Shown one piece after another: positions 8,621-18,759 of a stretch of 64,000 bases of DNA. The translations under genes were made by a program, and so were the position numbers. The number at the start of each line of letters is the position of its first letter. Positions within the stretch are counted from its first letter, which is position 1. Below the pieces are notes generated by a model, which searched no databases, had not been told where the DNA came from, and saw nothing but the letters and a program-made list of their open reading frames with translations. The stretch covers positions 620,001 through 684,000 of the forward strand of contig CAVTNM010000009.1 in assembly GCA_963736055.1 (NCBI GenBank). Direction: 5' to 3'. Origin of the DNA: AC-32 sp963736055 (lineage in GTDB: Bacteria; Actinomycetota; Thermoleophilia; Gaiellales; Gaiellaceae).

Positions 8621-9469
8621 TCACACCAGCAGTCCGGCGCCGAAGTACAGGCCCGCCGCCAGGATCGTCCCGGCGGCGATCGACCCGACGTTGATGTACA
8701 GCAGGCCCGTCGCCGATTCCATCGACCGCGTCCGCGCCGTCTGGACCGACGCCCAGCAGACCACGAGCGGGAAGATCAGCCCGATGATGAGGCGCAGCCA
8801 GACGAACAGCGCCCACGGACCGGTCAGCGACGAGAACGGCGGGACGTCCGCCGGGCCGGCGCCGGTGGCGATCCACGCCCAGAACAGGACGACCTGGACG
8901 ACGACGACGGCGAGCAGGACGCGGGCGAGGAGGATGAGCGGGGCCTCGGGCAGCTTCGGCGTGACGAGGTACCAGTGCCCGAGGATCATCGCCGCGAAGA
9001 CGCCGCCGATCGCCGCGCTGACGACCGCCAGCTGGACCAGGAGCGCCGCCGCCCCGAGCGATCCGTCGCCCCAGGCCAGGGCGCCGAAGATGAGGGTCGC
9101 CACCGCGGCGACGATGGCACCGGCCTCCACGACCCGGCCCGCGAGCGGCCCCGCCCGACCGGCTCGGCCGGCGACCAGGCCGACCGCGACCAACACGGTG
9201 AACAGCAGCAGGGCCGCCCGGCGCGGGGCGTCCCAGGCCGGGTCGACGACCACCGGGGACCCGACCAGCACGCTCGGCAGGGCGCCGTCGGAGATCCACG
9301 CCAGCAGCCCGAAGCCGAGGGCGCACATCGTCGTGAAGCGCAGGTAGCCGGGCGTCGCCGTCGTCCGCCGGCGCAGGAGGACGACCGCGGCGTAGGTCCC
9401 GAGGGCGAGGCCGGTCAGCAGCGTCCAGTTCACGAACGCGAGGTTCTGGCCGATCTGCGTGGCGGGCAT
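8621..9469 (-). CDS. Eight-TM integral membrane protein of unknown function
   Basis: Uninterrupted 282-residue frame from ATG at 9469. About eight hydrophobic helices: NLAFVNWTLLTGLALGTYAA, YLRFTTMCALGFGLLAWI, ALLLFTVLVAVGLVAG, AGAIVAAVATLIFGALAWG, VQLAVVSAAIGGVFAAMILG, LLARVLLAVVVVQVVLFWAW, FVWLRLIIGLIFPLVVCWAS and LYINVGSIAAGTILAAGLYF. A conserved-looking GHWYLVTPKLPEAPL loop follows the fifth helix. I do not recognise the family; the single histidine-containing loop could bind metal or heme, but nothing proves it. It ends 25 bases before the O-methyltransferase start. Confidence 0.7.
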   Translation of the reverse strand: MPATQIGQNLAFVNWTLLTGLALGTYAAVVLLRRRTTATPGYLRFTTMCALGFGLLAWISDGALPSVLVGSPVVVDPAWDAPRRAALLLFTVLVAVGLVAGRAGRAGPLAGRVVEAGAIVAAVATLIFGALAWGDGSLGAAALLVQLAVVSAAIGGVFAAMILGHWYLVTPKLPEAPLILLARVLLAVVVVQVVLFWAWIATGAGPADVPPFSSLTGPWALFVWLRLIIGLIFPLVVCWASVQTARTRSMESATGLLYINVGSIAAGTILAAGLYFGAGLLV

Positions 9470-9515
9470 GGCCCGAGTGTAGCCGCGATGTAGCATCGCC
9501 CCGGAGGTGTCCGCG

Positions 9516-10252
9516 ATGGCACTGGGACGCGATGTGACGATCACCTGGTATGGCCACGCCTGCGTCGAGGTCCGGACGCCGGGCGACAAGGTCGTCCTGT
9601 TCGACCCGTGGTTCGGCAACCCGCTCAGTCCGCGCACGCGCGGATTCGGTCGATCGCTGCGACCTGATGCTGGTGACCCACGGTCACGGCGATCACCTCG
9701 GCGAGTGCGGTCGCGATCGCCAGCCGGCTGCGGACCGGCCTGGCCGTGCATCCACGAGATGAGCCTGTGGCTCGGCCGGCGGCTGTCGGGCGGGTCGGAC
9801 GCGGTGATCGGGATGAACAAGGGCGGGACCGTCGAGGTGGCCGGCCTCCGGGTGACGATGACCGGCGCCGATCATTCGTCGGGCGACTGGAACGCCGCCG
9901 GCGACACGACCGTCTACCTCGGCGAGCCGGCCGGCTTCGTGCTCGAGCTGGAGGACGGCTTCCGCGTCTACCACGCCGGCGACACGAACGTGTTCGGCGA
10001 CATGCGCCTGATCGGCGAGCTCTATCAGCCCGGACCTCGCGCTCCTGCCGATCGGCGGGCACTACACGATGGGTCCGCGCGAGGCCGCCCTCGCGGTCGA
10101 GCTGCTCGGCGTCCGCCACGTCATGCCGATCCACTACGGCACGTTCCCGATCCTGACCGGGACGCCGGACCAGTTCCGGGCGGAACTGGACGCCCGCGGG
10201 CTGGCCGATGTCGAGATCCACGCGCCGCGCCCCGGGCGGCACGGTCGAATGA
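9516..10252 (+). CDS. UPF0173-type metal-dependent hydrolase (metallo-beta-lactamase fold)
   Basis: Start MALGRDVTITWYGHACVEVR. The metal motif HGHGDHLG follows DLMLVTHG. Then come VIGMNKGGTVEVAGLRVTMT, GADHSSGDW, FRVYHAGDTNVFGDMRLIGE, LLPIGGHYTMGPREA and VMPIHYGTFPILTGTPDQF. This series of histidine and aspartate motifs is the UPF0173 (YtkL-like) family of metallo-beta-lactamase-fold hydrolases; the natural substrate is unknown. Frame changes occur near 9640, 9725, 10035 and 10240. The final reading is PRPGGTVE with TGA at 10250-10252. Confidence 0.8.
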
Positions 10253-10328
10253 CCTTCGGGCGGTCGGGTCGCGCGACCGGAGGCCACGCCCGATCGTCGC
10301 CCGCTGACGCCGCCGGTCGCGATCGGAC

Positions 10329-11483
10329 GTGACCGTCGACCCGGATCGGCCCGACCCGCCCGGGGTCGCCGTCGACCGGACGACGGGTCGGGTCCCGACC
10401 CTCGATGGGCTGCGCGCCATCTCCATCATGGCGGTCGTGATCGGCCACCTGGCCGGTACCAACGGATTCCCGCCGCAGGCGACGGCGATCATCGCCAATC
10501 GCTATGTCGACGTGTCCTACCTCGGCGTCCGCGTCTTCTTCGTGATCTCCGGGCTTCCTCATCACCGGGATCCTGATCAACGAGCATCGTCGATCGGGCG
10601 GCATCAGTCTCAAACGGTTCTACCTGCGGCGGACGGTCCGCATCTTCCCGGCCTACTACACGTACATCCTGGCGCTGATCCTGCTGACCTTCGTCGGCGT
10701 CGCCCAGCGTCACGACCTCGGACGTCGCTCACGCCGTGACCTACACCATGAACTACGACAACGACCGGTCGTGGGACGTCGGCCACCTCTGGTCGCTGGC
10801 CGTCGAGGAGCAGTTCTACCTGCTGTGGCCGGCGACGATCGTCCTGCTCGGGACTCCGATGGGGTGGCCGGGCGGCGCTGGCGGTGGTCCTCCTGGCGCC
10901 GGTGTCCGGGCCGTCGAGTTCTACGTCTTCCCCGGGATGCGGCCCCTCATCGGCAACACGCTTCGAGACGACCGCCGACGCCATCGCGATGGGCTGCATC
11001 CTGGCCCTGACGATCGACGAGTTGGTCAAGCGATCCTGGTTCCAGCGGATCATCGCCTCACGCTGGATGATCCTCGCCCTGCTCGTCGTCGCCCTCGGGA
11101 CTCAGCATCCGGAGCGACACCGACGTCATCGTCGGCCACACGCTGACCGAACCTGGCGGTCGCGCTGATCGTCGCCCGCTGCGTCCTTCGTCCGCACGGC
11201 ATCGTCGGGCGGACCCTCGAGACCCGGCCCCTGGTCACGATCGGGGTCCTGAGCTACTCGATCTACCTCTGGCAACAGCTGTTCCTGAACCGGACGACCG
11301 ACCAGGTCATCACGACGTTCCCGCTCAACATCGTCCTCGCCGCGGTCGCGGCGGTCGCTTCCTACCTGCTCATCGAGCGTCCGTTCCTGCGCCGTCGTCC
11401 ACGACTCGAGGCTCGCTGGCTCGGCGACACCGGCCGCGGCCGTCGCCCGAAGCCTGGCGCCGACGCCGGCCGGCCTGACCTGA
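10329..11483 (+). CDS. Acyltransferase family 3 (OafA-like) membrane protein
   Basis: Starts MTVDPDRPDPPGVAVDRTTG. The family signature RVPTLDGLRAISIMAVVIGH carries the conserved histidine, followed by YLGVRVFFVISG, FLITGILINEHRRSG, KRFYLRRTVRIFPAYYTYI, WDVGHLWSLAVEEQFYLLWP and LSYSIYLWQQLFLNRTTD. Such 10-TM acyltransferases O-acetylate extracellular polysaccharide or peptidoglycan sugars at the cytoplasmic membrane. Several frame changes occur (near 10553, 10715, 10870, 10965, 11105 and 11150). The exact stop is uncertain; a strong hairpin at 11465-11492 with TGAs in its loop suggests an end there, although the local frame stays open to 11752. It is probably the first EPS-modifying gene of the locus. 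Confidence 0.8.
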
Positions 11484-11492
11484 CCGGCCGGC
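11465..11492 (+). terminator. Strong hairpin at end of acyltransferase gene
   Basis: GCCGGCCGG (11465-11473) pairs perfectly with CCGGCCGGC (11484-11492) across a 10-base loop containing two TGA triplets. No T tract follows, so intrinsic termination is not assured. It sits between the acyltransferase and the next gene on the same strand. Confidence 0.45.
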
Positions 11493-11537
11493 GCGGCCGG
11501 CGCCACCGCCGCGTACGCCGGCGATCGCGGCCCTGCG

Positions 11538-12883
11538 ATGCCTGTCAGCCGCTATCGTGCCCGAGTGACGACACGAGACCCTTCCGACCGACCCGGCCCC
11601 GGCAACCGAGCCCGCCGCGCCCCGCCGACGGAGCCGCCACGACGAGCACCTTCGATCCTGCCGTCGATCGCCGTCCGCGTCGATCGACGGAGCGCCGGGT
11701 CGTGCTGGTCCTCGGCGGCCTGCTCGCCAGCGCAATCGTCGTGAGTCGCTGATCGTGGCGTTCGCAGCGTCAGGCGCGATCACGATCACGCACGGGCAGC
11801 CAGCGTGCCGTCCATCGCGGCCACCGTCCCTCCTCGCACACCGGGCCTGCCGATGCCGACGACCGAGCCCGGCACGGCCGCGGTCGTCGACGTCCCGGCC
11901 ACGGTCGACCCGACCGGGAGCTCGGACGTGACCGCTGCGCTCCAGGCGATCCTGGATGCGGCCCCGAACGGAGCGACGATCCGCTTCGCACGCGCGGCGA
12001 CCTATCGAGTCGATGGCACCCTCCGGCTGCGAGGACGGTCGGGCCTGCTCATCGATGGCGCCGGCGCGACTCTCCATCCGACGACCGTCGCCGACTACGA
12101 ACGACGAACCTGGAGTCTCCTCGATTCATCCGACATCAAGTTCGTCGACCTCCTGATCCGCGGTGCCCACCCGGATGGCGGGACCTACGTCCCGGCGCAT
12201 GAACATGAGCACGGCTTCGGGATCGAGGGCGGCGGCCGGATCACGATCGAACGCGTCCGCATCACCGACGCGTACGGAGACTGCGTCTACGTGAGCAACG
12301 ACGAGGCGGGCACGTGGGCCGACGGCGTGCAGCTTCATCGACAGTTCGTGCTCCAGGACGGGACGCAATGGCGTCGCGGTGGTCGCGCGGTCGCAACGTC
12401 GAGGTGGCGAGATCGTCATTCGACACGATCGCCCTGTTTCCGATGGACGTCGAGCCGAACAGGTCGGCGGTCCTGGAGGGTGCGTCAGGCGTCTCGTTCC
12501 ACGACAATCGGGTCCGGGCGCCCGTCGGCGACTACGTCTTCGCGGCCAATGGCTGGGGCCCGGTCGACCACGTGACGGTCGTCGGACAATGTGGTCACCG
12601 GCGTGCCGTTCCGCCTGACCATCCACCCGCTTGGACCGGGAGCGGCTACCGCCGATCCGACATCGTGGTCGACGCGCAATCACTCCGACACGCCGGCGAC
12701 CGGCCGGCATCCGGTCATGGACTTCGCCGACGAACGATCGGCTGTCCGTGACCGACAACGTCCAGCTCTTCAGCGAGCCGGGCGTGTTCGCCTTCGTCAC
12801 CGGCTCGTGCGACGTGACCGTCGACCGCAACGAGGTCGGCGCCGCCACCGAATCGACGATCGAATCGGAGCAGCTGCCCCTAG
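11538..12883 (+). CDS. Secreted right-handed parallel beta-helix protein 1
   Basis: Reconstructed protein with an N-terminal hydrophobic segment (RRVVLVLGGLLASAIVV, about 11690-11745) acting as signal or anchor. Then VVDVPATVDPTGSSDVTAAL and QAILDAAPNGATIRFARAAT, the opening of the pectate-lyase-type beta-helix fold. Coil repeats follow: GLLIDGAGATLHPTT, DIKFVDLLIRGAHPDGG, RITIERVRITDAYGDCVYV, NVEVARSSFDTIALFPMDVE, RLSVTDNVQLFSEPG. No catalytic residues can be assigned; it may cut, modify or scaffold a polysaccharide. Start ATG 11538 or GTG 11565 are both possible. The end near the TAG at 12881 is uncertain. It converges with the UDP-sugar dehydrogenase gene and shares the fold of the protein at 32903-34633. 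Confidence 0.65.
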
Positions 12884-12931
12884 ACCGACGACCCGACGCC
12901 GCAGGCGGCTGCTCAGCGCGCGGTCGACGCG

Positions 12932-14351
12932 TCAGCGGATCGAGCACCTCGAGGTCGGCTTGGCGCGCGTCCAGCCCCGCAGCCGGCCCGACGGGTCGAT
13001 GACCCGCTGCCCGACCAGCCAGTCGAGCGACGTGCCCGGGTGGACCACGTGGATGATGACCGCGTCGTACGACCGCTCGGCGGGATCGGGCGTCGAGTAG
13101 ATGAACTCGTCGTCGCCGAGATTGACACCGGGCACGAGCTCGTCGTGGTACTCGACGATCGCCCCGAGGCCCGCAGATCCGGCGAGGATCTCGATGCGCC
13201 GGGGACTCTCGGACGTCGACGACACCCGCCTTGTAGGCGGCCCCCAGGACGAGGACTCGCGCCCCGTGGATCCCGATCCGGTCCGCCGACAGGCGGGCCA
13301 CCGTCTGGTTGACGATCTGTCCGGGGCGGAGGGCGATCGCCTGCATCGCCTGTTCGATGACCGGGCGCGGTCGTGCGGACCGCGCGGAGCTGCCACAGCA
13401 GGTAGTGCGGGTCGCACGGGATGCAGTGTCCGCCGACGCCGGTCCCCGGCGTGAACGGCGTGAATCCGTACGGCTTGGTCGAGGCGGCCTCGATGACCTC
13501 GTGGACATCGACGCCCAGGCTGGCGCTCACGTCGGCCATCTCGTTGGCCAGCGCGATGTTGACCGCCCGGAAGGTGTTCTCGTACAGCTTCGTGAGCTCG
13601 GCCGCTTCCGGGGAGCTGACCTGGTGGACGAGCCTCGTGATGTGGCCGACGATGGCCGCCGCGCGCCGGGTGCATTCGGGCGTGACGCCGCCGATCACGC
13701 GCGGCACGGATTCCTGGGTGTAGACCTCGTTCCCGGGGTCGATCCGCTCCGGGCTGAAGGCGACGAAGATGTCCACGCCGGGCGTGAAGCCGCGGGCGAT
13801 GAGCGGCTCGACGAGGTACTCGCGGGTGCAGCCGACGAAGCTGGTCGACGTCAGGATGATGGTCTGGTTCGCGACCGCGTTGGCGACCGCGGTCGCGCAC
13901 GCGGAGCGCAGCGCGGTCAGGTCCGGCGCGAGGTGCGCCGTCGACCGGCGTCGGCACGCAGATCAGCACGGCATCGACGGACTGCAGGCCGGCCGGCGTC
14001 GTCGGTCAGCGTGAACGACGGACTGTCGATCCACGCCGCCAGTCGTTCGTGGTCGGCGTCGATCAGGTCGACGCGACGTTCGCGGATCGCGCGCAGGCGA
14101 GCGGCACTGACGTCGATGCCGACGACGTGCACGCCGTCGTGCAGGAGCGACAGCGCGGTCGGCAACCCGACGTAGCCCAGGCCCAGGATCCCGACCGTGG
14201 CTGGTCTGGTGATGGCGATCGCCGCGATATGTCGCTCGAGCTCGTCGTCGGTCGCTTCGAAGTCGAACTGCAGGCGCGTTGCCTGGTCCGTTTCGACTGC
14301 GATACGACCAGCCGACGATACGTCATCGACCTCCAGCCGATGCACGTCCAT
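12932..14351 (-). CDS. UDP-sugar (UDP-ManNAc/GlcNAc type) 6-dehydrogenase
   Basis: Starts at ATG 14351 with an unusual 50-residue N-terminal extension (MDVHRLEVDDVSSAGRIAVE) before the Rossmann motif TVGILGLGYVGLPTALSLL. Later segments: VLICVPTPVD, FVAFSPERIDPGNEVY, AELTKLYENTFRAVNIALAN, FTPGTGVGGHCIPCDPHYLL with the catalytic cysteine, and VLVLGAAYKAGVVDVRESPA. The enzyme oxidises a UDP-sugar C6 alcohol to a uronic acid using two NAD+, supplying acidic sugars for EPS. The GVGGHCIPxDPxYL form fits the UDP-N-acetyl-mannosamine/glucosamine branch. Frame changes lie near 13995, 13930 and 13390. It is divergent from the wzz-like gene. Confidence 0.88.
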
Positions 14352-14636
14352 CGGTGCCCCCTTCTTGCGCGGATACAGGGATGAACCCTGGAAAGATTGC
14401 CTCCTCGCGGCGACCCGAAGACGATGGGGGTGCGCGCCCGAGACCCGTAGGAAAGCAGGACTATCGTACTGGGTCAAGGGCCTGACGTACGTCCTGAAGA
14501 GTCCCGGTGCGAGCAGGCACCAAGAGACGCATCTGACCGCCCCCAACCGCGCGATCGTGGCCCACAGTACTGCCGGCTACGGACGGTCACGATGACCGAC
14601 GGCTATACTCCGTGACCTTATCCCCCTGGGAGGAAA
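14352..14636. promoter_or_regulatory. Divergent regulatory region between dehydrogenase and wzz-like gene
   Basis: A 285-base non-coding gap between divergent EPS genes. Visible elements: a hairpin CAGGG-ATGAA-CCCTG near 14383-14397, a perfect 10-base palindrome GACGTACGTC at 14484-14493, a small hairpin GGTGC/GCACC near 14510, the inverted repeat CGGTCA-CGA-TGACCG at 14584-14598 and a candidate -10 box TATACT at 14604-14609. A good ribosome binding site (GGAGGAAA, about 14629-14636) lies just before the GTG at 14637. These are sequence observations; no promoter is proven. Confidence 0.55.
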
Positions 14637-15330
14637 GTGGAGGCTCAACGACTCTTCGGGATCCTTGCGCCGGAACGCGTGGCGCATCATCCTGGTCGCG
14701 GCGGTCGCCGGCGTGGCCGTCGGCGTCCTGCACCTACAACATGCCCAAGACCTACCAGGCCAGCACGAAGCTCGTCGTCGCCGGCGCCCTCCTCGGCAAT
14801 CCGCCGCAGATCGACGAGATGGACGCGGCGGCCAGGCTGGCCCAGACCCTGGCCGAACTGGCGACGACCCGACCGGTGCTCGTGGCGGCGCTCGGACTCG
14901 CTCGGTGACAAGTCCACGCCCGAGGCCATCCGCGACCAGGTCTCCGCCCGCGCGGCGCCGGGCAGCCTGTTCATCACGATCGCGGCGCGGGGCGACGGAC
15001 GCCCGGGCCAGCGCGGCGCTCGCCAACGCCGTCGCGACCCAGCTCATCGTCCAGGCGCCGCACGCTGCTGGGAGCGACGTCGACCGCGACCGTGCCTCCG
15101 GTCAGCGTCGTGGAGTCCGCCCTGCCGCCGACCGATCCCGAGCTCCCCGTCGCCGCTCCTGTACGGCCTGCTGGCGGCGGTGGCGGCGGCGTTCCTCGCG
15201 ATCGTGGTCGTCCTCATGGCCGCGCTCTCGGCCGGAGGCGGATCCCGCCTCGAAGACCGACACGACCTCGTCCGGCCTGGCCAGGGTCGCTGGCGCGACC
15301 GCCGCGCAGGTACGGGACCCAAGGACCTGA
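14637..15330 (+). CDS. Wzz/YveK-like polysaccharide chain-length (copolymerase) protein
   Basis: GTG start at 14637 behind a strong GGAGGAAA site. The protein reads VEAQRLFGILRRNAWRIILV, a first TM helix (VAAVAGVAVGVL), then TYNMPKTYQASTKLVVAGAL, then NPPQIDEMDAAARLAQTLAE. A second TM helix follows near the C terminus (LYGLLAAVAAAFLAIVVVLM). Two TMs flanking an extracytoplasmic domain is the Wzz arrangement, which sets EPS chain length with the polymerase. No Walker-type tyrosine kinase domain is seen. Frame changes are near 14735, 14905, 14995 and 15240. The GTG of the O-antigen ligase gene follows 3 bases after the stop. Confidence 0.78.
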
Positions 15331-15333
15331 CCT

Positions 15334-16880
15334 GTGACCGCGTCCGTGGATGCAGTCGCGGCCCGGATACGCGGGAACCCTCGGACCCAGGCGTCGATGA
15401 GGCGTCCTGGCCGACCACCCGGGACGGGCTCGCCGCGAGCGTGCGGGAGGCCTGGCCGGGCCTGGCGATCGGCGGCCTCGCTGCATCGTGTCGATGGCCA
15501 TGGGGCTTCGATGCCGGTCGCCGGATCATCGCCGTCGCTGACGCTCCTGGTCGCCTTCGCCCTGCCGTACTCCGGTCTGGTGCTGGTGGCCCTGCTCGTG
15601 CCACTCCACGACGTCGAGCTGGCGCCGATCGCCTTCGATGTCCTGCTGGTCGTCGCCTTCGCGGCCGGGCAACTGTGTCGGGCGATCGTCGAACCGCCGC
15701 GGGTCCGCATCTCGATCGGCGTGGTCCTCGTGACCGGATACCTGCTGCTGTCGGCACTGACCCTGGTGCCGGCGCTGACGCGATACGACTGGGACCAGAC
15801 GAGCTCGTCGATCGCCCTGTTCCTGGGGATGGTCGCGGGCTTCGCGGCGGCGGGCGCCGCCGCGCTGGCCTTCGTCCGCCGCGACGCCCGACCGATCCTG
15901 GCGGTGCTGCTGCTGGCCAGCACGCTGGCCGCGCTGGTCGCCCTGGCGGCGTTCTCGATCGGCCAGACGGTGGGCCTGCCGATCCGCGGGCTGATCAGCA
16001 CGGCGGCCTGGGACTCGCGGGCGTTCGGCCCGTTCTTCAACTCGAACTATCTGGGCTTCTTCGTCGCCCAGGCCTTCCTGCTCGCCCTCGGCTGGGCGGC
16101 CGCCAGCCGGGGCCTCGGCCGGATCGCGCTCCTGGGCGACCGCGCTGATCGCCGGGATCGCCCTGTTGGCGACGTTCTCGCGCGGCAGCCTGATCGGCGC
16201 CGCGGTCGGGATCATCGTCCTCGCCTGGACCCACAGCCGACGGCTCGGCCCTGAGCCTCATCGGCTGCTCGTGGTCGGCGTGATCGTGCTCTATCCGATG
16301 TTCCTCGACGCCCGACTCGACGTCACCTTCGGCGACAACTCGCTGGAGGCCTTCACCGATCAGATCGCGCAGCGAGCAGTGGCGGGTCGACACGATCGAT
16401 GCCGGGCTGGGCCTGTTCGCCCGCCAGCCGGTCTTCGGGGTCGGCTTCGGCTCGTTCCAGTTCCTGAGCCCGTGGTTCGTCGGCGACAGCCCGGTCACCT
16501 ACGCCCACGACTGGTGGGTGAGCGTCGTCGCCGAGCAGGGCATCGTCGGATCGGTCGCCTTCGCCGCCATCGCCGTCTGGCTCGTGATCGCGATCCGGCG
16601 GGCCGACCACCCGCTTCGGGGCACGGCCCTGGCCTTGATCTCGGCCTACGCCGTCAGTTCGTTCTTCATCGACTCGGTGACGTCGCTGCCGATCTCCATC
16701 GTGGCCTGGCTCACGATCGCGGCGGTCCTCGCACCAGGGATACGACTCGCCGACGAGCGCGCCGGTCCGCCGGGTCCGGGTCGCAAGGCCGTGAGGCAGA
16801 CCCAGGACCTGATGCGCCGCTACCGGGTACCCGGGCGAGGCGACGCGCGCACGCCGTCGCCGCAGACGGGGAACCCCTGA
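15334..16880 (+). CDS. O-antigen ligase / Wzy-type polymerase family membrane protein
   Basis: GTG start at 15334. Ten or more hydrophobic helices (for example SLTLLVAFALPYSGLVLVAL, FDVLLVVAFAAGQLC, ILAVLLLASTLAALVALAAF). The typical periplasmic-loop sequence RAFGPFFNSNYLGFFVAQAF follows, then ALLATFSRGSLIGAAVGIIV and VFGVGFGSFQFLSPWFVGD with YAHDWWVSVVAEQGIVGSVA. These are hallmarks of the Wzy/WaaL O-antigen ligase superfamily, which polymerises or transfers undecaprenyl-linked glycans at the outer face of the membrane. Frame changes near 15500, 16140, 16255 and 16380. The stop TGA overlaps the ATG of the next gene (TGATG at 16878-16882). Confidence 0.82.
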
Positions 16881-18759
16881 TGTGCGGGATCGCTGGGATC
16901 GCAACGAGGGACGGCCTCCGGCCAGGTGATGCCGCGCTGGTCGATCGGATGCTGGCGTCCCTCGCCCACCGGGGGCCGGACGAGCAGTACGCGATGGCCG
17001 ATGGCCAGACGGTCGTCGGCGCTCGCCGCCTGTCGATCATCGACCTGGACACGGGCCGCCAGCCACTGACCAACGAGGACGGCAGCGTCATCGTCAGCCA
17101 GAACGGCGAGATCTACAGCTACATCGAGCTGCGCGATCGCCTGATCAAGGACGGCCACACGTTCGTCGACGAAGGGCGACACCGAGACGATCGCCCACGC
17201 GTACGAGGCGTACGGACCCGCGTTCGTCAACGAGCTGCACGGCATGTTCGCGATCGCCCTCTGGGACGCGCGCACGGCGCCGACTGGTCCTCGCCCGTGA
17301 CCGGCTCGGCAAGAAGCCGCTGTACTGGCGCCTCCACGACGGCCGCCTGACGTGGGGCTCCGAGCTGAAGGCGATCGTCCAGGATCGATCGCTCGAACGA
17401 CGCGTCGACCGCGACGGCCTGGCCCAGTTCCTCCACTACGGCTACGTGCCGGCGCCGACGACGATCCTGGACGGGGTCCAGAAGCTGCCACCGGCCAGCG
17501 TCCTGACCTGGGACGGCGGCGAGCCGACGATCGAGCGCTACTGGATGCCGGACTACCTGCCGAAGACCGATCGCAGCCTCGACGAGGACCGGGAGGCGCT
17601 GCTCGACCTGCTCCGCGACGTCGACCCGGTTGCGGCTGCGCAGCGACGTGCCGGTCGGCGCGTTCCTGAGCGGCGGCCTCGACTCCAGCACGGTCGTCGC
17701 GCTGATGGCCGAGGCGTCCGCCCAGCCCATCCGGACCTTCTCGATCGGCTTCGAGGAGGCCGGCTTCGACGAGCTGCCGTACGCCCGGACCGTGGCCGAG
17801 GCGTTCGGGACGCAACACACCGAGGAAGTCGTCCGGATCGACGCGATCAGCTGCTGCCCGACCTCGCCCACGCCTACGACGAGCCGTTCGCCGATTCGTC
17901 GTCGATCCCGACCTTCCGCGTGGCGCAGCTGGCCGCGCAGGAACTCAAGGTCGTCCTGACCGGCGACGGCGGCGACGAGTCGTTCGGTGGCTACAAGCGC
18001 TATCGGATGCACTCCCTGACCAACCTGCCGGGCGGTCCGATCGGCGGTCTCGGGCGAGCGGCGCGCGTCCGTCTTCGCCGCGCGTGGCGTCGGGTTCGCG
18101 GATCGGTCACAAGGCCGGCACCTGGCGGCGTCTCGTCGACCTCGAGCCGGACGAGCGCTACCTGTGGTTCGTCGGGCAGTTCGAGCGCGCGAACCGGGTC
18201 GCGCCTGATGGGCGAGGACGGCCGCCTGGTCGACGACGACTACATGCGCGGCCTGCTGGCGAGCGGCCCGACCGGGCATCGACCGCCTGCTCCGGGCGGA
18301 CCTGCTGAGCTATCTGCCCGAGGACCTGCTGGTCAAGATGGACCGGGCCACGATGGCGAACTCGCTCGAGGCTCGCTCGCCGCTGCTCGACCATCGCCTC
18401 GTCGAGTTCGCCGCGCAGCTGCCGATGCGCCGCAAGGTCCACGGCCGGCAGACGAAGATCCTCCTGCGCGACGTCGCCGGGCAGCTGCTGCCCGAGTCGA
18501 TCCTGCGCCGCCCGAAGATGGGCTTCTCGGTCCCGGTCGCCCAGTGGTTCATGGGCGACCTCGGCGACCGCTTCGAGGAGCTGGCCCTGGCGCCTGATGC
18601 CTCGCTGCGTGGGCCTGGTCGACCAGGACGAGGTGCGTCGCATGTTCCACGACCACCGCGCCGGCACGGCCTGGTTCGGCGCCAACCTGTGGGCGCTGAT
18701 GATGCTCGAGATGTGGGGACGGACGTGGCTCGACGCTCCGGTCAGACGCACCGGCATGA
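16880..18759 (+). CDS. Asparagine synthase (glutamine-hydrolysing) 1
   Basis: Starts MCGIAGIATRDG, so Cys2 is the N-terminal nucleophile of the class II glutaminase domain. HRGPDEQYAMADG and SQNGEIYSYIELRDRL follow. The synthetase half has PVGAFLSGGLDSSTVVALMA (PP-loop SGGxDSS), EPFADSSSIPTF, KVVLTGDGGDESFGGYKRY and SLEARSPLLDHRLVEFAAQL. AsnB-type enzymes in EPS loci amidate uronic or amino-acid groups rather than making free asparagine; that role is inferred from position. Frame changes near 17175, 17275, 17620, 17850, 18075, 18215, 18280 and 18600. The end probably overlaps the next ATG (ATGA at 18756-18759). Confidence 0.85.

Noticed and set aside
14352..14636. A second c-di-GMP riboswitch upstream of the wzz-like or dehydrogenase gene
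   Set aside because: Hairpins exist on both strands, but the conserved GCAAAGCC core and GGGTTxCCGA closing strand are missing.
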